Origin: Heterodera schachtii
Lineage: Eukaryota; Nematoda; Chromadorea; Rhabditida; Heteroderidae
NCBI GenBank assembly: GCA_023374025.1
Contig: SIJG01000036.1
Coordinates: 1-64,000 of the forward strand
Direction: 5' to 3'
Length of the DNA stretch: 64,000 bases
Under the pieces are notes generated by a model. The model was given only the letters and a program-made list of their open reading frames with translations, was not told where the DNA came from and did no database searches. The translations under genes were made by a program, and so were the position numbers. Shown one piece after another: positions 1-11,855 of the stretch. Within the stretch, counting starts at the first letter, position 1. The number at the start of each line of letters is the position of its first letter.

Positions 1-161
1 GTCCTATTCATGATTCAGCGGCCCCGATAACCCCCGAGGGAACGAATAAAATAATTTAAAATTAAATTATCTTAAATTTTATGTGTTTATATAGCGAAAC
101 ATTTGTTTTTCGGTGCAGAATTTTGAGCAATTTTCTGTTAATTTTAATTTATTTTATTTAG

Positions 162-355
162 GGGAAAGAAAATTGCCATTTTTATGGAAAAAACAAATAT
201 TAAACAAATTTGAAGAAATGAAAAGCGAATTTTTGAAAGCAAATCCGAAGGCTAATAACACAAAAGCAGAATTTAAAATTGCCAAGCAAATGGGACGAAA
301 ATTCAAAACAATTAATCGGTGGCGCAAAGAGTTCGAACAGAATGGTAATATATGA
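162..355 (+). CDS. Terminal exon of an HTH-repeat family gene (5' part outside window)
   Basis: This looks like the last exon of a secreted HTH-repeat family member whose earlier exons lie to the left of the window. An acceptor (TTTAG) ends at 161. If the preceding exon ends with one base, as in the other copies, the exon reads GERKLPFLWKK and ends at TGA 353-355. The body carries the family's fourth module: a basic helix (KKQILNKFEEMKSEF), then KIAKQMGRKFKTINRWRKEF, which matches the KIA..L....TI..WK..F pattern of the other copies. It is more diverged than the rest. A small MITE begins 8 bp after the stop. Function is unknown; a DNA-binding-like fold is inferred only from the pattern. Confidence 0.55.
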
Positions 356-363
356 ATGATCAG

Positions 364-638
364 TATGGTTATAAATATATAGATTAACATATTTTTTCTG
401 CGCATATGCTATGAAGAAAAGGGCTAAGAATAGAATTTCTACGTTAAAATTTTTGATTTGGCAAAGGTTTTTAGTCCATATAATCCATATGGAGTTTTTG
501 AGGGTTTAAAGCTTATATTTTTGGAGTTTTTAGTCCATATTTTGATCCATATTTGGTCATTTTTGAGCTTTTAGTCCATATTTCGGGCTTTCTTAGTCAT
601 ATTTTGGTCCATTTAAGTCCATATAATTTATAACCCTA
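364..638. mobile_element. hAT-like MITE with TTTAGTCCATAT internal repeats
   Basis: The ends are inverted repeats: TATGGTTATAAAT at the left, and a right end whose reverse complement is TAGGGTTATAAAT. The flanks ATGATCAG (356-363) and ATGATCAA (639-646) form an 8-bp target duplication with one change. The TA(G/T)GG start and 8-bp duplication are typical of hAT non-autonomous elements. The interior is a loose series of TTTAGTCCATAT-like units with no coding capacity. Confidence 0.75.
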
Positions 639-1391
639 ATGATCAATTAATCGTTTTTGGTCCAGGGATTTTGTTTTTCAGGAATTTTTTTTTTTGAAAA
701 ATTGCGATTTAAGGCGCTTTTCTCTTTTATTTAAAAAAAACCGAATCTTAATTAAGCAAAAATTACGAATTAAAAACTGAAATTTCGTCAGAAGAAAAAG
801 AATGTGTCACACATCCATTAGCATCATCAATTAGCTTGATAAAGAATAATTCGTGAAGAGAATGATGAATTTCATTAATGAAAAATTTGAAATAAATGAT
901 GCAAAGATATATTTTTGATAAAATCATTTTAAAAAATCTGGTATTTGTAGGTTTTGTCACCCCCCTGAATTTTTTTTTTGTTAAATAATTTTTTCTAGGC
1001 TGATTTAATGTGCTGATAACGAATATGGCATCCATTTTGCAAAAATGAAAGGCACAAATGCACCATTTTTTTTTGTATAGTATTACATTATATGGTAATT
1101 TGGAAGTTGAGAAAACCGAAAAAAAAAATAATGTCGGAAGTGTATTATTATTATTGCCTGTTGATATTGTGATCATTGAAAAGAAAATATGAAATTTAAT
1201 TTAAAAGAAATTGCTATACATTATAATTTTTAAAACAATTATTAATATAATTTATTTAATAAAATGATATTAAGAAGATGTACAACCCATATCTGGTAAA
1301 TTATTGAATTTGATTAAATAAATTAGCTAATATTCATCAATATAAATGGTGTATTACTTTAAAAGTATCATTCATTTTATTTGAAAAAACC
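639..1391. other. AT-rich spacer upstream of HTH-family copy
   Basis: No gene recognised. A 137-codon open frame exists on the minus strand (763-1176) but its composition is that of random AT-rich DNA and no domain is visible. The last ~100 bp directly precede the ATG of the broken HTH-family copy and should hold its promoter. Confidence 0.4.
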
Positions 1392-2518
1392 ATGAAAATT
1401 TTAATATTATTATTATTATTATTACTATTATTCAAAAATGCAATTAACCAAACTGAAGCAGGCAAAATAAATGAAGAAAAAAGTTTCGATGAAATATTTG
1501 GCCAACGATGGGATGAAGGAACAGAAGAAAACATTTGTCGAATTGATCAACTAATTCATGGAGAAACTGCTGATCAGAATAACCAATTTGGACAAAATGA
1601 TCAACAATTTGATCAAATTTTTGATGATGATTTGGAAGTGAAAAAAGAGGAGAGTGAAGAAATGTCCACAAATTGTGACCATTTAGAACAATTGCCAGAA
1701 AATGGTGGGCAAAATTGTGATCATTTTATAATTATAGAAAATAAAAAGAAAAGAGAAATTGTGGAAAAATTTCGTAAAATTAAAGAGAAAATTAAGCAAA
1801 TGGGAAAGAAATATTCAGTAAAAGAATGGAATAAAATTGAACAAAAATTACACAAAAATTGGGAGCAAATCAAATGAAAATTTACAAATGGAAAAAAGAG
1901 TTTGGAATGATCAAAAAGTTTCATTCAAAAGAGGAAAAACGTGAAATATTAAAGCAATTTGATGAAATATATGGCAAATTAAAAAGAAATTAAAAGAAAA
2001 ATTGGAGGGAAAGAGCACAAAATGCCAAAAAATAATAGCAAAACATTTGGGCATAACCTTAAAAAGCATTTATGAATGGAAGAGACAATTGGCTCCAAAT
2101 CAAAAAACTGATGAGAAAAAAAGAGAAATTGTGGGAAAATATTTTAAAATAAAAAATGAATTTATGAAAAATGGAAAACATTCACGGCAAGAATGGGAAG
2201 AATTTAAAGCAAACATTAAACAAATGTTTGGCGTGGGTTATTCGACAATTAAAAGATGGGCCAAGAATTTAGGCATTGAACAGAATAATTCAAAAAGTAA
2301 ATTAAACATTTTGTTTTACAGAATTTTTTTTTTTTAATTTTACAGAGCGAAAACAGTTAACAATTGCTGAAAAAATGGAAATGATGAAGCAATTTTATAA
2401 AATAAAAAATGAAAATCCCGGCCTAAAAGATGCCGAAATTGCCGCAAAATTGGAAATGCCAACAAGCTCATTAAAGAAATATAAATGGGAATTTGAAAAT
2501 GCAAAGAATTTTTTTTAA
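1392..2518 (+). pseudogene. Broken secreted HTH-repeat family member
   Basis: The start codon at 1392 opens a clear signal peptide (leucine run, then NAINQTEAGKINEEKSFDEI) and the acidic region (FGQRWDE, EESEEMSTNCD) shared by all copies. Module 1 is open to about 1855. The frame is then lost near 1850-1880 and again near 1980-2000, where aligned copies remain open. Modules 2 and 3 resume at 2002-2296 (KCQKIIAKHLGITLKSIYEW, then TIKRWAKNLGI). A short intron (2297-2345) separates the last exon (2346-2518), which encodes module 4 (AEIAAKLEMPTSSLKKYKWEF) and ends TAA. Two frame breaks make this a pseudogene unless the assembly is wrong there. The order of domains matches the intact copies at 49.1 and 54.7 kb. 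Confidence 0.75.
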
Positions 2519-3653
2519 ATATCAATATGTCTATTTTAACTATTTTGGCGTTTTGCCCAAAATTATTAACAAAAAATACAATTTTAAAAAAAATGAAAAA
2601 GAACACCCCTAAGAAACGCCCCGAAAAAATTTCAGAAAAACTAATAAATGAAAAATTTCTCAAAAATGCGTCTCCAAAATGTATTTATTTATTTTCTTGA
2701 CAAGAATTTTTGTTTTAAAAATTAATCATCTCTATACTGTGATTTGGCTTAATTTTGTTGACTTTTTGGATAAAATTTTACAATTTTACACTGCAAATTT
2801 AAAAAATTCAAAACATCGTTTAAGAAAATCTTTTAAAACGGATTTTTTTAAAGAGTTGTAAAAAAAACAGTAGAGAAAAACGAAAAATAAAAAATTCAAT
2901 TTTAATGGATGAAATTTTTGTTATGAAAATTCAATTTTTAGGAGAAAAAATGTCAATTTTTCGGTTTATAAAAATGATAGTTGTTGTACCAAAAAAAAAC
3001 TTTTTTTTTTTTTGTTTTTACTATGAAAAAATGTAATTGATATTTGTCCCAAAAAATGATGTAAAACAAATTTTACATTTTAGTCATTTGTAGCACAAAA
3101 AATAACACTTTTCAATTTAAATGAACAATGCTAATTGCAAATTCATTTCAAAATTACCATAAAATGATTTGATTTTACCAAATTAAACGAATTCATCATT
3201 CTATGCTCATATTAAATTAGATTTATTAAATTATTTTTGATACAAAAGAACAAAACGTTTCTTTCTTGTAATTTTATTTGCATTTTGTGAAGGAAAGACC
3301 AAATAAAATTATGCTTAATTGACAGTTTGGCTTTAAATTGAATTCATAATTATCAAAAAAAACCGAATATAATTATTCTTAATTGACAGTTAGACTTTAT
3401 AATGAAAACCAAGAATTAATCTGAAAGGCAATAATTTCACCATATTTTATATTAGCATTTTGTTGATGATTGAATTTTCCTTTGAGCAATCATTTAAATT
3501 TTGGCTTTCTCTGAGAAGAAGAAATAAATTTTTTACGAATTTTTTCAATTTTTTGAAAAAACTTTTTAAATCCGCTTTAATCCTTTTCTCCAGCTCAATA
3601 TTTAAAATCATTTTTTCACCAATATCCGACAATAATATTCCAATTTTTTGAAA
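2519..3653. other. Intergenic, with a degraded transposon fragment
   Basis: About 2524-2790 contains sequence also found inside the MITEs at 11.3-11.9 kb and 57.7-58.1 kb (ACTATTTTGGCGTTTTG, CACCCCTAAGAA, TTTATTTATTTTCTTGA), so it is a piece of that element family without clear ends. The rest is AT-rich with no recognised gene. Confidence 0.5.
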
Positions 3654-5613
3654 ATGGCTGAAGCATCTTCAAACGGCACCGAAATCCACGGCACTGCCAT
3701 TTTCGCTGCTTATGCCATGGCATTTTTGGAACTTGGCACATTTATTCCGTCGATTCCCATCTTGGCATTCTGCGCTTCAATTGTATACAAAACTTCCATT
3801 CTGCACCGTAACCTTAAGGGCATTCTGTTGGCCCAACTGTTTGGCATAATGATGAATTTGTGGCCACGTGCCTTTATGTTAATTGACCAAATTTTCGTGG
3901 CAAAAAATATTTTTTTGTTTCCGCCAAATTTTATTTCTGGCGCATCGACGGCGGCATTGACATTCAACAACATGGCAGGCCATGTGCTGATTGTGGAGCG
4001 AATTTATGCAACTGTTTATGTGGACACTTATGAGAGATACCGTAGTTGGACATTTACGGCACTTTGGCTGTCAATTACGGTAGAATTTGTTTCTTCATTT
4101 TAATTAATTAATTAATTAATGCAATATTTTTTTCATTATATAATGATTTTTCGATGAATAAAATTGTCTAAAAAAGTTTAAAATGAATCTCTTATTTTTC
4201 TCATTATTGAATTTTATCGTTGATAGATTCCTAATTAATTAATTATTAATTTAATTCATTAATTATTTATCCGTTAAAGATCATCCTTTGTTTGGCATTA
4301 ACAAATATTTTTGTGGGTCTTTTCACCGGAGCAATGATCGCAAGTTTAATAGAAATTTTTGTAAGATAAAAAATTTTAAAAAATTTGCCAATTATTTTAT
4401 TTTTTAGATTTTTTCATTGATTACAAAATTTAATCAGAAATTGTTTGATTTACGCCTTGGCAATTATAAAAATCAACAATTATCTGTTCGGTACCAGGTA
4501 AAATAAAATTAAATTTTTTTATTTATTTAATAAATTATTTGGACCCTCTAAAATACTGAGAATTTATTTTAAAAAATATTGAAATTAATTGATATTTTAT
4601 AAAAATTAAAAGATCAATTTTTTCATTAAAATTAAAAAGAAATTTCGCAGATTTTTAAATTCTTCATTAAAAAGCCGGTAGTTTTAACATTTCAAAAACA
4701 TTAATTTACGGTAATTTTAACATTTTCAAAAACATTAATTTACGGTAATTTTAACATTTTCAAAAACATTAATTAATTTAATTTTTTTTTTAAATTCAAA
4801 AAATGCCCATCTCTATAAATAATATTTTTATTGTGTGTTGCTTTTTTCCTACAAATTAATTAATTTTAGTTAAATGAAAATATTCGGACGGGCCGACAAT
4901 TGGCACCAAATTTTTTGTGCCATTTTGTCGCCGTTTTTCTTTCATTTATTGTATCAATGAATTTCCAATTAGGAATTATAACAAATGTTGAAAATATGTT
5001 GTTATTTTACCAAGTTTTGTTTCTTGTACATGCTTTCAATGACCTTGCTCTTCCCGTTGCAATGCTTTGGTAATTATAATTAATTAATTACACTTTTTTT
5101 TAAATTAGTGTTTAGCAAATTAAATTTCACCGCATTGGTGAGGAAATAACTGGTAATAAAAACACGGTAAAAACCACTGTGATTTACCGTATCCAGTTTC
5201 TACTTAGACAATTTGTTCTTGCCAAGAATCAATCAATGGGAAAATTACAGTACCCTTTTTTGAAACATAATTACAGTAGTAAATTTTGAGAATCTCAAAT
5301 CAATTAACTTTTAAATTAAAATAATTTATTTCTCAAATGTATCCTAAATATTATTTCAATACATTTTGATACTAATAATAATTTTTTAAATTTTAGTTAT
5401 CATCCATTGCTGAATAGAAAAGCCAAGGCGTCATTAGCGATCATTAAAAAATTGTTTCGGAATTCGTCCGCCGTTTTGCCATACGAACAAACGGCGGCAC
5501 AACCATTGGACACCGACGGAAGGCCAATTAGTGAACGAATTCAGCAAGAAAAACAGGACAAAGAAGCGTACTTTAAACAATTGGCCTCAGCTTGGGGCGA
5601 CAACAGATCATGA
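3654..5613 (+). CDS. Nematode serpentine chemoreceptor, Sre-like
   Basis: Five exons join in phase: 3654-4079, 4280-4360, 4408-4497, 4870-5069 and 5397-5613, giving 337 residues. All introns are GT-AG. The protein is strongly hydrophobic with about seven membrane spans. After the third span it has VERIYATVYVDTYE, the counterpart of the ER(I/L)(Y/F)AT...(D/E)YE motif of the C. elegans Sre/Sra superfamily. The fifth-to-sixth loop has SVRYQLNENIRTGRQL, close to the Sre pattern (S.R.Q..ENIR), and the end is CYHPLLNRKAKA with a hydrophilic tail. Such receptors sit in sensory neuron cilia and signal through G proteins; ligand unknown. The ATG at 3654 is preferred over an in-frame upstream TTG. No frame breaks. 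It is a single copy here; family placement within the Sra superfamily is less certain than chemoreceptor identity. Confidence 0.8.
4677..4771 (+). repeat. Three tandem ~33-bp units in receptor intron
   Basis: A unit starting CGGTAATTTTAACATTTTC and continuing AAAAACATTAATTTA is repeated three times head to tail in intron 3 of the receptor gene. No coding role. Confidence 0.75.
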
Positions 5614-5850
5614 AATGGAAATTTTTGAATTTTGTAAAGAAAATCTGCCATTTTAAAAAATGGATAAATATATTTGTACATTTATTTAAAGGCATTTAAA
5701 ATTGTATGTGAAATCTGTCCTGAAAACTAGAAAAATAACAATTTCTAAAAAAATTTCAAGTTCGAAGCATCCACTTTGAGTTGTTGAAAGGGTCAGTCAA
5801 TTAGTTTCGAATAATGTTTCCAGACTGAAATGGCCCTTCCCTCCAAAATC

Positions 5851-6090
5851 TGGCTAATCGTACGCTTTACTGTGGTCCCATAAAAAAAAGGCGAAAAAGG
5901 AATTTTCAGCTTTTTTTTTTTGTGGTGCACAATTTGGATTTTGGACTTTTTGTTCGAATTCGGGTTCCGAATTGTTCTAAATGGATGTCATATTCTTTGA
6001 TCAGCGCCCCCGAAAAGCCCCGAGTATACCACATATAAGCTCAAAATTCCTTCTTTTTTTTCGCTTATGGACCAGTAAAGCGTACGATTA
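5851..6090. mobile_element. Foldback element with ~75-bp inverted arms
   Basis: The left arm begins TAATCGTACGCTTTACTG a few bases inside the element and the right arm is its inverse; similarity continues for about 75 bp (CCATAA, AAGGAATTTT, AGCTT, TGTGGT). The flanks CCAAAATC (5843-5850) and CCAAAATA (6091-6098) form a near-perfect 8-bp target duplication. The middle has a TTCGAATTCGGGT / GATCAGCGCCC block that resembles the centre of the foldback at 45.8 kb, so the two are probably related. Confidence 0.75.
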
Positions 6091-6111
6091 CCAAAATATC
6101 TGCATATCCAT

Positions 6112-6420
6112 TAGGGATGTGCGAGAGTCGCGGTTCTCGATTCCCGAGCCGAGAAATTTCTCGGGTTTTTTGGGTCTCGGTTCTCGTGTATCGTTTCTCG
6201 GGGTCATTTCTCGGTTCTCGTATCGTATCGTTTCTCGGGGTCATTTCTCGGTTCTCGTATCGTATCGTTTCTCGGGGTCATTTCTCGGTTCTCGTATCGT
6301 TTCTCGGGGTCATTTCTCGGTTCTCGTATCGTATCGTTTCTCGGGGTCATTTCTCGGTTCTCGTATCGTATCGTTTCTCGGTCTCGATTCTCGGTAAAAA
6401 TCATTTCTCGCACATCCCTA
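6112..6420. mobile_element. hAT-like MITE containing a minisatellite
   Basis: The inverted ends are TAGGGATGTGCGAGA and its exact complement, flanked by a perfect 8-bp duplication ATATCCAT (6104-6111 and 6421-6428). From about 6180 to 6380 the interior is a tandem array of 32-37 bp units containing GTATCGTTTCTCGGGGTCA; units differ by presence or absence of one GTATC. Open frames across the array are by-products of the repeat. Confidence 0.9.
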
Positions 6421-6732
6421 ATATCCATAATGAGAGAGAAAGTGCCATATTTAGCACATATGTTAAATTTAAGAAAACCAAAAAATTCGTTTTATTTGAT
6501 GCAATTAATTATCATTAGGGCCGCGATTTTTTGTGATTTAATTTGATGCTATTATTGTTTTTGTTATGTTACTTTTTTTGGATACCCACTCGTACGAAAA
6601 TGGCCTGCGAATTTGGCTTACAAATTAGTTGGCGATTTTTTTTTAGTTTTACATAAAATTAATGAATTTACTAAGAAATCTGAATAGAGAATTTTTTTTG
6701 TCAAAATCAACAAAAGTAAAATTCGTTTACAG

Positions 6733-6915
6733 TAGAGTTGAGCGGGACCGGGAATTTTGGGCAAACCCGGGACCGGGACTTTTCGGGTTGAAAACCGGGA
6801 CTTTTGGCTGGGAAAACCGTGAAAAAACCGGGACTTTTCCAGGTCCCGGTCAAAAATGGTCAAAAGCGGGACTTCTGTACTCAGTTGTCCGTGTTCCCGG
6901 TTCCGCTCAACTCTA
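6733..6915. mobile_element. hAT-like MITE, TAGAGTTGAGCGGG family, copy 1
   Basis: The ends are TAGAGTTGAGCGGGACC and its near complement (GGTTCCGCTCAACTCTA). The flanks GTTTACAG and GTTTATAG form an 8-bp duplication with one change. The interior is a series of GGGACTTTT / AACCGGGA repeats. Confidence 0.8.
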
Positions 6916-7085
6916 GTTTATAGAAAAAACAAATAATTGAAGGATCTTGATAAACAATGAATTTAAAATTTTGAAAATTTGGCAATGTGTCAAATTTTAA
7001 AATTTCTTTCCATTTTCTTTGAAATCGGATTTGTATTTGCGTAATGTTGGGACGGCTATCTTCAAAATTCCAGAAATTTCTATTT
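6835..7085 (-). repeat. Segmental copy carrying the last piece of an HTH-family gene
   Basis: This block is nearly identical to 8150-8229 joined to 8801-8955. It spans the right half of the TAGAGTTGAG MITE and, on the minus strand, the final codons of an HTH-family terminal exon (LRKYKSDFKENGKKF, about 7000-7080). The other copy is interrupted by the MITE at 8230-8800, so duplication came before that insertion. 7086-8059 is AT-rich with no recognised gene. Confidence 0.7.
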
Positions 7086-8059
7086 TTGCCTTTTTTTTCT
7101 TTGGGATTGATGATAATCTTTTTAGCTTTATTTGTATTTTTTTCGTAAACATAAACATTTTACTGTAATTTTTGTTGTAGTTACAATATCAAAGATAATT
7201 TAAAAAACCAAATACAGTTCGAATTCGAGCATTGGTAAAAAAACGCATATTCCGTTTTCATTGAAAATATTTCTGCGAAAAATATTGAAAAATAGAAAAT
7301 TTACAATTTTCAAAATTTGCAATATTACCCACTTATGAATGGATCATTGTTTAATTTTCAACTTTTAATGGTTGAAAATCAAAAAAAAAAAAATTGAAAT
7401 TTCAACAAATAAACATAAATTAAAAATCGAATAATTTTTTCCCTTTTTTCAGATTGCTTTTTTCAATTAATGATAAATCTATTTGGGGTTTTATCACCAA
7501 CTAAACTAATCACACTTATTTTAAGTTTTTGGCACTTTTTTATAGCTGTTTTATTTGTCAATAAAAATTTGTAAGAAATAAAAAATAGTTTAAAAAAAAC
7601 GTTTTGCTCAACCCAAAATTTTATTTATTTTTTTAATAAGATCAAGAAAAAATGAACACAATTTTATCAATATTTTTTGGCAAAATAACATATGTTTAAA
7701 TAAAATTTGATGGGAAAGCTCAGATTAAAATCGTTTTCCAGAATAAAAATATATTAAAAAATAATTTCTATTTTTATAAGTAAAGTTTTTCACGGTCGAT
7801 GCTCACGAATAGAAACGCCTGGGATTCCAGCACAAATCTGATCCATCAACTGTAGAAAAAATTGCCTGTGCCTATTTAACTGATAATGGCAGGGGCATTG
7901 TTGGCATGGAAAAGCCCTCGAACCTTGGCACTTGGCATTGGCTTGGGGCACAATGACTAAATCGTTTTTTGAAATGCCACTGTAGACAATGAAATGAAAA
8001 AGATAAAAAAGCGAAAATATTCAAAATTATTTACCAAAGCAAACAATTATTGTATTAAT

Positions 8060-8207
8060 TAGAGTTGAGCGGGACCGTGACTTTTTTGGTGGAAAAACCG
8101 GTACTTTTTGGCTGGGAAAACCGGGAATTTCCCGGTCCCGGTCAAAAATGGTCAAAAGCGGGACTTCTGTACTCAGTTGTCCGTGTTCCCGGTTCCGCTC
8201 AACTCTA
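8060..8207. mobile_element. TAGAGTTGAGCGGG MITE, copy 2
   Basis: It has the same inverted ends as the element at 6733-6915 and a shorter interior. The right flank matches the flank of copy 1, while the left flank gives no target duplication, as expected if this copy arose through segmental duplication rather than new insertion. Confidence 0.7.
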
Positions 8208-8229
8208 GTTTATAGAAAAAACAAATAAT

Positions 8230-8800
8230 TAGGGCTGCCAATTTTATGTAAATACATATTTTTTTTCCTGGCTTCTCCTTGCTCTAAATAGCAGGAAAAA
8301 CACTTTCTTTTTTGTGTTTGCGAACAAAAACCGGGACTTTTATTTACATATTTTTACATATTTCGGGGTTTTTATACATATTTACATATTTCGGGATTTT
8401 CTTACATATTTGTACATATTTTGGATTTTTTTTCATATATATTTTCGTTTTTTTTTACATATTTTGAGTATTTTTTACGGAAATTTTTGGAAATCCTCAA
8501 AAAAAAATCCAAAATTTCGGCAAATATTTTTGTACATATTTTCATTTTTTTTACATATTTTGAAAATTTATAAAGAAAAAATAAGTTTGAAAATGTTGCC
8601 TAAAAATACCAAAAAAAGTAATTTTTATGTCATTTTGTGCCTATTTCATACTTTACGGGGAATTTCTTTCCCAAAAAATACCATAAAAAAAAATTTTATT
8701 TACATATTTGTGGTTTTTTGTACATATTTTGGGATTTTTCATACATATTTATGTACATAGGTATTTGGACCACTTTTTGTACATATTTTTGGCAGCCCTA
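8230..8800. mobile_element. hAT-like MITE, TAGGGCTGCCAA family
   Basis: The inverted ends TAGGGCTGCCAA and TTGGCAGCCCTA are flanked by a perfect 8-bp duplication, CAAATAAT (8222-8229 and 8801-8808). The interior is dominated by TACATATTT repeats. The uninterrupted site survives at about 6930. Fragments of the same family occur at 20.86-20.97 kb, and related GCATATTT versions at 52.7-53.2 and 55.5-55.7 kb. The 148-codon frame inside it is not a gene. Confidence 0.88.
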
Positions 8801-8869
8801 CAAATAATTGAAGGATCTTTTGATAAACAATGAATTTAAAATTTTGAAAATTTGGCAATGTATCAAATT

Positions 8870-10186
8870 TTAAGATTTCTTTCCATTTTCTTTGAAATCG
8901 GATTTGTATTTGCGTAATGTTGGGACGGCTATCTTCAAAATTCCAGCAATTTCGGGATCAGTGAATCTTGGATTTTGCTCTTTCATGTGATGATATTTTT
9001 TCATAATTTCCATTTTTTCAATATTTGTATAAAATTTTCGCTCTGTAAAATAATAAACAAATAATTTAGGCCTTTAAATTTGTGCATTATAAATATTTTT
9101 GTGAGTTTTTAATTAAATTTTCGAATTACTCCCGCTCCCGCCCGGGACTCCCGTTAAAAATGGACGGGATTTTAACGGGATTCCCGATCCCGCTCCCGGA
9201 AATTTTTTTTTTACCGGACTCTAACCATAACCTTTTGAAGCATTTTGATTGATTTTTAATTTCTTGGCCCATCTTTCAATTGTTATATAACTCACTCCAA
9301 AAATTTGTTTAATTTTTGCTTTAAATTCTTTCCATTCCTTCCGTGAATGTTTTCCATTTTGCATAAATTCATTTTTTATTTTAAAATATTTTTCAACAAT
9401 TTCCATTTTTTGCTCATCAATTTTTTGATTTTTTACCGAATTATCTATTTTTAATTGTTTCATCCAATAATAAATGCTTCTGATATTTATGCCCAAATGT
9501 TTTGCTATTATTTTTTTACATTTTTCTTTTTTCCCTCCAAATTTTCATTTAATTTTTCATTTATTTTGACATATATTTGATCAAATCGCATTAAAATTTT
9601 AAGTTTTTCATCATCCGAATATTTATTTATTATATTCAATCCAAATTCTCTTTTCCATTTGTAAATTTTCTCTTGACTAACATCCAATTTTTGAGCAATT
9701 TTTCTTTCTATTTTATTCCATTCTTTCGTTGAATACTTTTTTTCCCATTTTCTTAATTTTCTCTTTTATTTTTTCAAATTTTTCTACAATTTCTCTTTTC
9801 TTTTTATCAATTTCACTTGAAAAATGATCAGAAATTTGTCCAATATTTTCTGACATTTGTTCCAATTGATCACCATCATTTGTGGACATTTCTTCACTTT
9901 CCTCTTCATCTTTCATTTCAAAATTTCCAACAAAAATTTGATCAAATTGTTCTTCAAATAATCTTTTTGCAATATTTTCACCGTTTTTTGCCTCATTTTG
10001 ATCATCCATTTGTCCAATTATTCCGTTTTGATCAGTTTGATCACCTTCATTTTCATGTGTATTTTCTTGCCATCCATCGCCAAATATTTCATCAAATCCT
10101 TTCGATGACTTTATTTTCACAGAAACAGTCTGATCAATTATATTTTTGATCATTAATAGGCATAGTAATAATATATTAATTTTCAT
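8870..10186 (-). pseudogene. Secreted HTH-repeat family member with one frameshift
   Basis: The first exon starts at 10186 with a signal peptide (MKINILLLCLLMIKNIIDQ) and acidic region (FDEIFGDGWQEN, EEESEEMSTND). One extra base near 9735, in a run before GTATTC, breaks module 1. Beyond it the frame stays open through modules 1-3 (KREFGLNIINKYS; KIIAKHLGINIRSIYYW; ITIERWAKKLKI) to a donor at 9231. The terminal exon runs 9042-8870 and encodes EREKFYTNIEKMEI...TLRKYKSDFKENGKKS. The intron (9043-9231) is longer than in other copies because it holds a CCCGCTCCCG-rich insertion at about 9125-9225. With a single homopolymer-linked frame error, this copy could be functional if the assembly is wrong. 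Confidence 0.75.
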
Positions 10187-10602
10187 TTTTCTAAAAAGTG
10201 TTATTTTTTAGACCATTTAAAAATAAATTATTAAAAAAACTATTTAAATAATAATATTTAATTTGCTTGGTTTTCAAGGAAAATCAATCAGTAGGCAAAA
10301 TTAATGGAAAACATTATTCAGCACCATCATAATAAAAAAAAATTCTACCTACATACATCAATCAGTAGAACAAAATAATAAAAAATAATAAATTTTTATA
10401 AAACTGAATTTTCTGCATCCGTTTTTCTCTATGGCGTTGTCCAATTTTTCACAGATTTTCTAATTTTGACAAATCTTCGAAATTTCTACTCGGGCGACTC
10501 TCATGCCCGAATTTTCAATATTTTTTTTTGTTTGCAAATTTTAAACAGTCACAATAGAGCCCCTAAAAATTGGGGCCCTATTTATTAGTGCCTATTCGCT
10601 TA

Positions 10603-10708
10603 TAGTGATGTTCGAGAGTCTCGGTCTCGACTCGAGAAAAGTCTCGGGTTTTTAAGTCTCGGTCTCGAGTCCCGAGTCTCGGGAAATTTTCGGTCTAGAA
10701 CATTACTA
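10603..10708. mobile_element. Very short hAT-like MITE, TCTCGGTCTCGA family
   Basis: This 106-bp element has ends TAGTGATGTTCGAGA / TCTAGAACATTACTA and a perfect 8-bp duplication TTCGCTTA (10595-10602 and 10709-10716). The interior is TCTCGG/CTCGAG repeats. The element at 22111-22216 is the same size and type. Confidence 0.88.
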
Positions 10709-11265
10709 TTCGCTTAAAGGGATGTCACTTTAAGGGTGTATTTTGAAAACTGAAAAACCCGAAAAACCGGTACCCTCGGTTTTCGGTTAGGCCGTTTTCG
10801 GGCCGGCGGTGCCGAAAGGCGAGGCCTAGGAAAATTTTTGAAATTTTTACTTGCATTTGTCCAAAAATGACCAAATTTTATGCTTTTGAATTTTATTTGG
10901 AAGTCAAAATGAAGTGGAACGTACAAACAAAAATAATTATTTCACAATGTAAAAAATAAATCATTTTGAATTGGCAAAAAATTCAAAAAAAAAAAAAAAA
11001 AGAAATATTTCCCAAAATTTCCGACCTTTTATCAAAAAATTTGGAAAACAAAAATTTTTACGTAAAAATGTTGTCGTAAATACGAATTCCGACCCCAAAA
11101 ATTTCGGAAACGGAATTCCTTGCCATCTCTGATACACGTGCAAATTACTCGTATTTTTCGAAATAAAAAAAATTAGAGTTTAAATAGATAATTGCCTGAT
11201 GAATGCATTTATAATTGATAGATTTTAGGAGGAAATTTTGTTTTAAAAACATTTTTTATAATGAC

Positions 11266-11855
11266 TAGGGCTCGGATTTATAGTTGCTAAAAACTGCCAA
11301 AATAGGTAGGTTTTAGGTTCTAAAAAACCCCCAAAATAGTTGCTAAAAATGGGTAAATAGTTGCTAAAAAGTTCCCGAATTTAGGGGTGTAAAATCGAAA
11401 TTTTCTTCAAAAAGCAAAAATATTTTGCCAAATCATTAAGAATATAAATAATTTTCAAAATCAAAAATTCTCGTCAAGAAAATAAACAAATAAATTTTGG
11501 AGGTGAATTTTTGAGAAATTTTTCATTTATCAGAGGTGCATTTTTGAAAATTTTCGGGTCGATTCTTAGGGGTGTATTTTTGAAAAAAAAAATTTTCAGT
11601 CGATTCTTAGGGGTGTATTTTTCGTTTTTATTGCATTTTTGTTAATAAATTTTGGGCAAAACGCCAAAATAGTTGAAAATAGTTTTTTTCAAAATTTTAT
11701 AGTTTTTTAGTTGCTAAAAATAAAAAACTATAAAATAGTTGCTAATAACTCGAAAAGTAGCTTAACAACAGCCGAAAAAAACATGTTTTTCGTGCATTTC
11801 AGGCCATGGGGAGCTCAGGAAAAAAATAGTGAAAAAACTATAAATCCGAGCCCTA
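11266..11855. mobile_element. hAT-like MITE, TAGGGCTCGGATTTATAG family
   Basis: The ends TAGGGCTCGGATTTATAG and its complement are flanked by a perfect 8-bp duplication ATAATGAC (11258-11265 and 11856-11863). The interior is AT-rich with many TAGTTGCTAAAAA units. Related, more decayed copies are at about 2524-2790 and 57711-58150. Confidence 0.9.

Noticed and set aside
763..1176. 137-codon minus-strand frame.
   Set aside because: No start context, domain or conservation seen; amino-acid mix is that of random AT-rich DNA.
6112..6420. CRISPR-like array (regular short repeats).
   Set aside because: No unique spacers; units are contiguous minisatellite copies inside a eukaryotic MITE.
8314..8760. 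148-codon Tyr/Phe-rich frame.
   Set aside because: It is the TACATATTT repeat interior of a MITE with exact ends and duplication.
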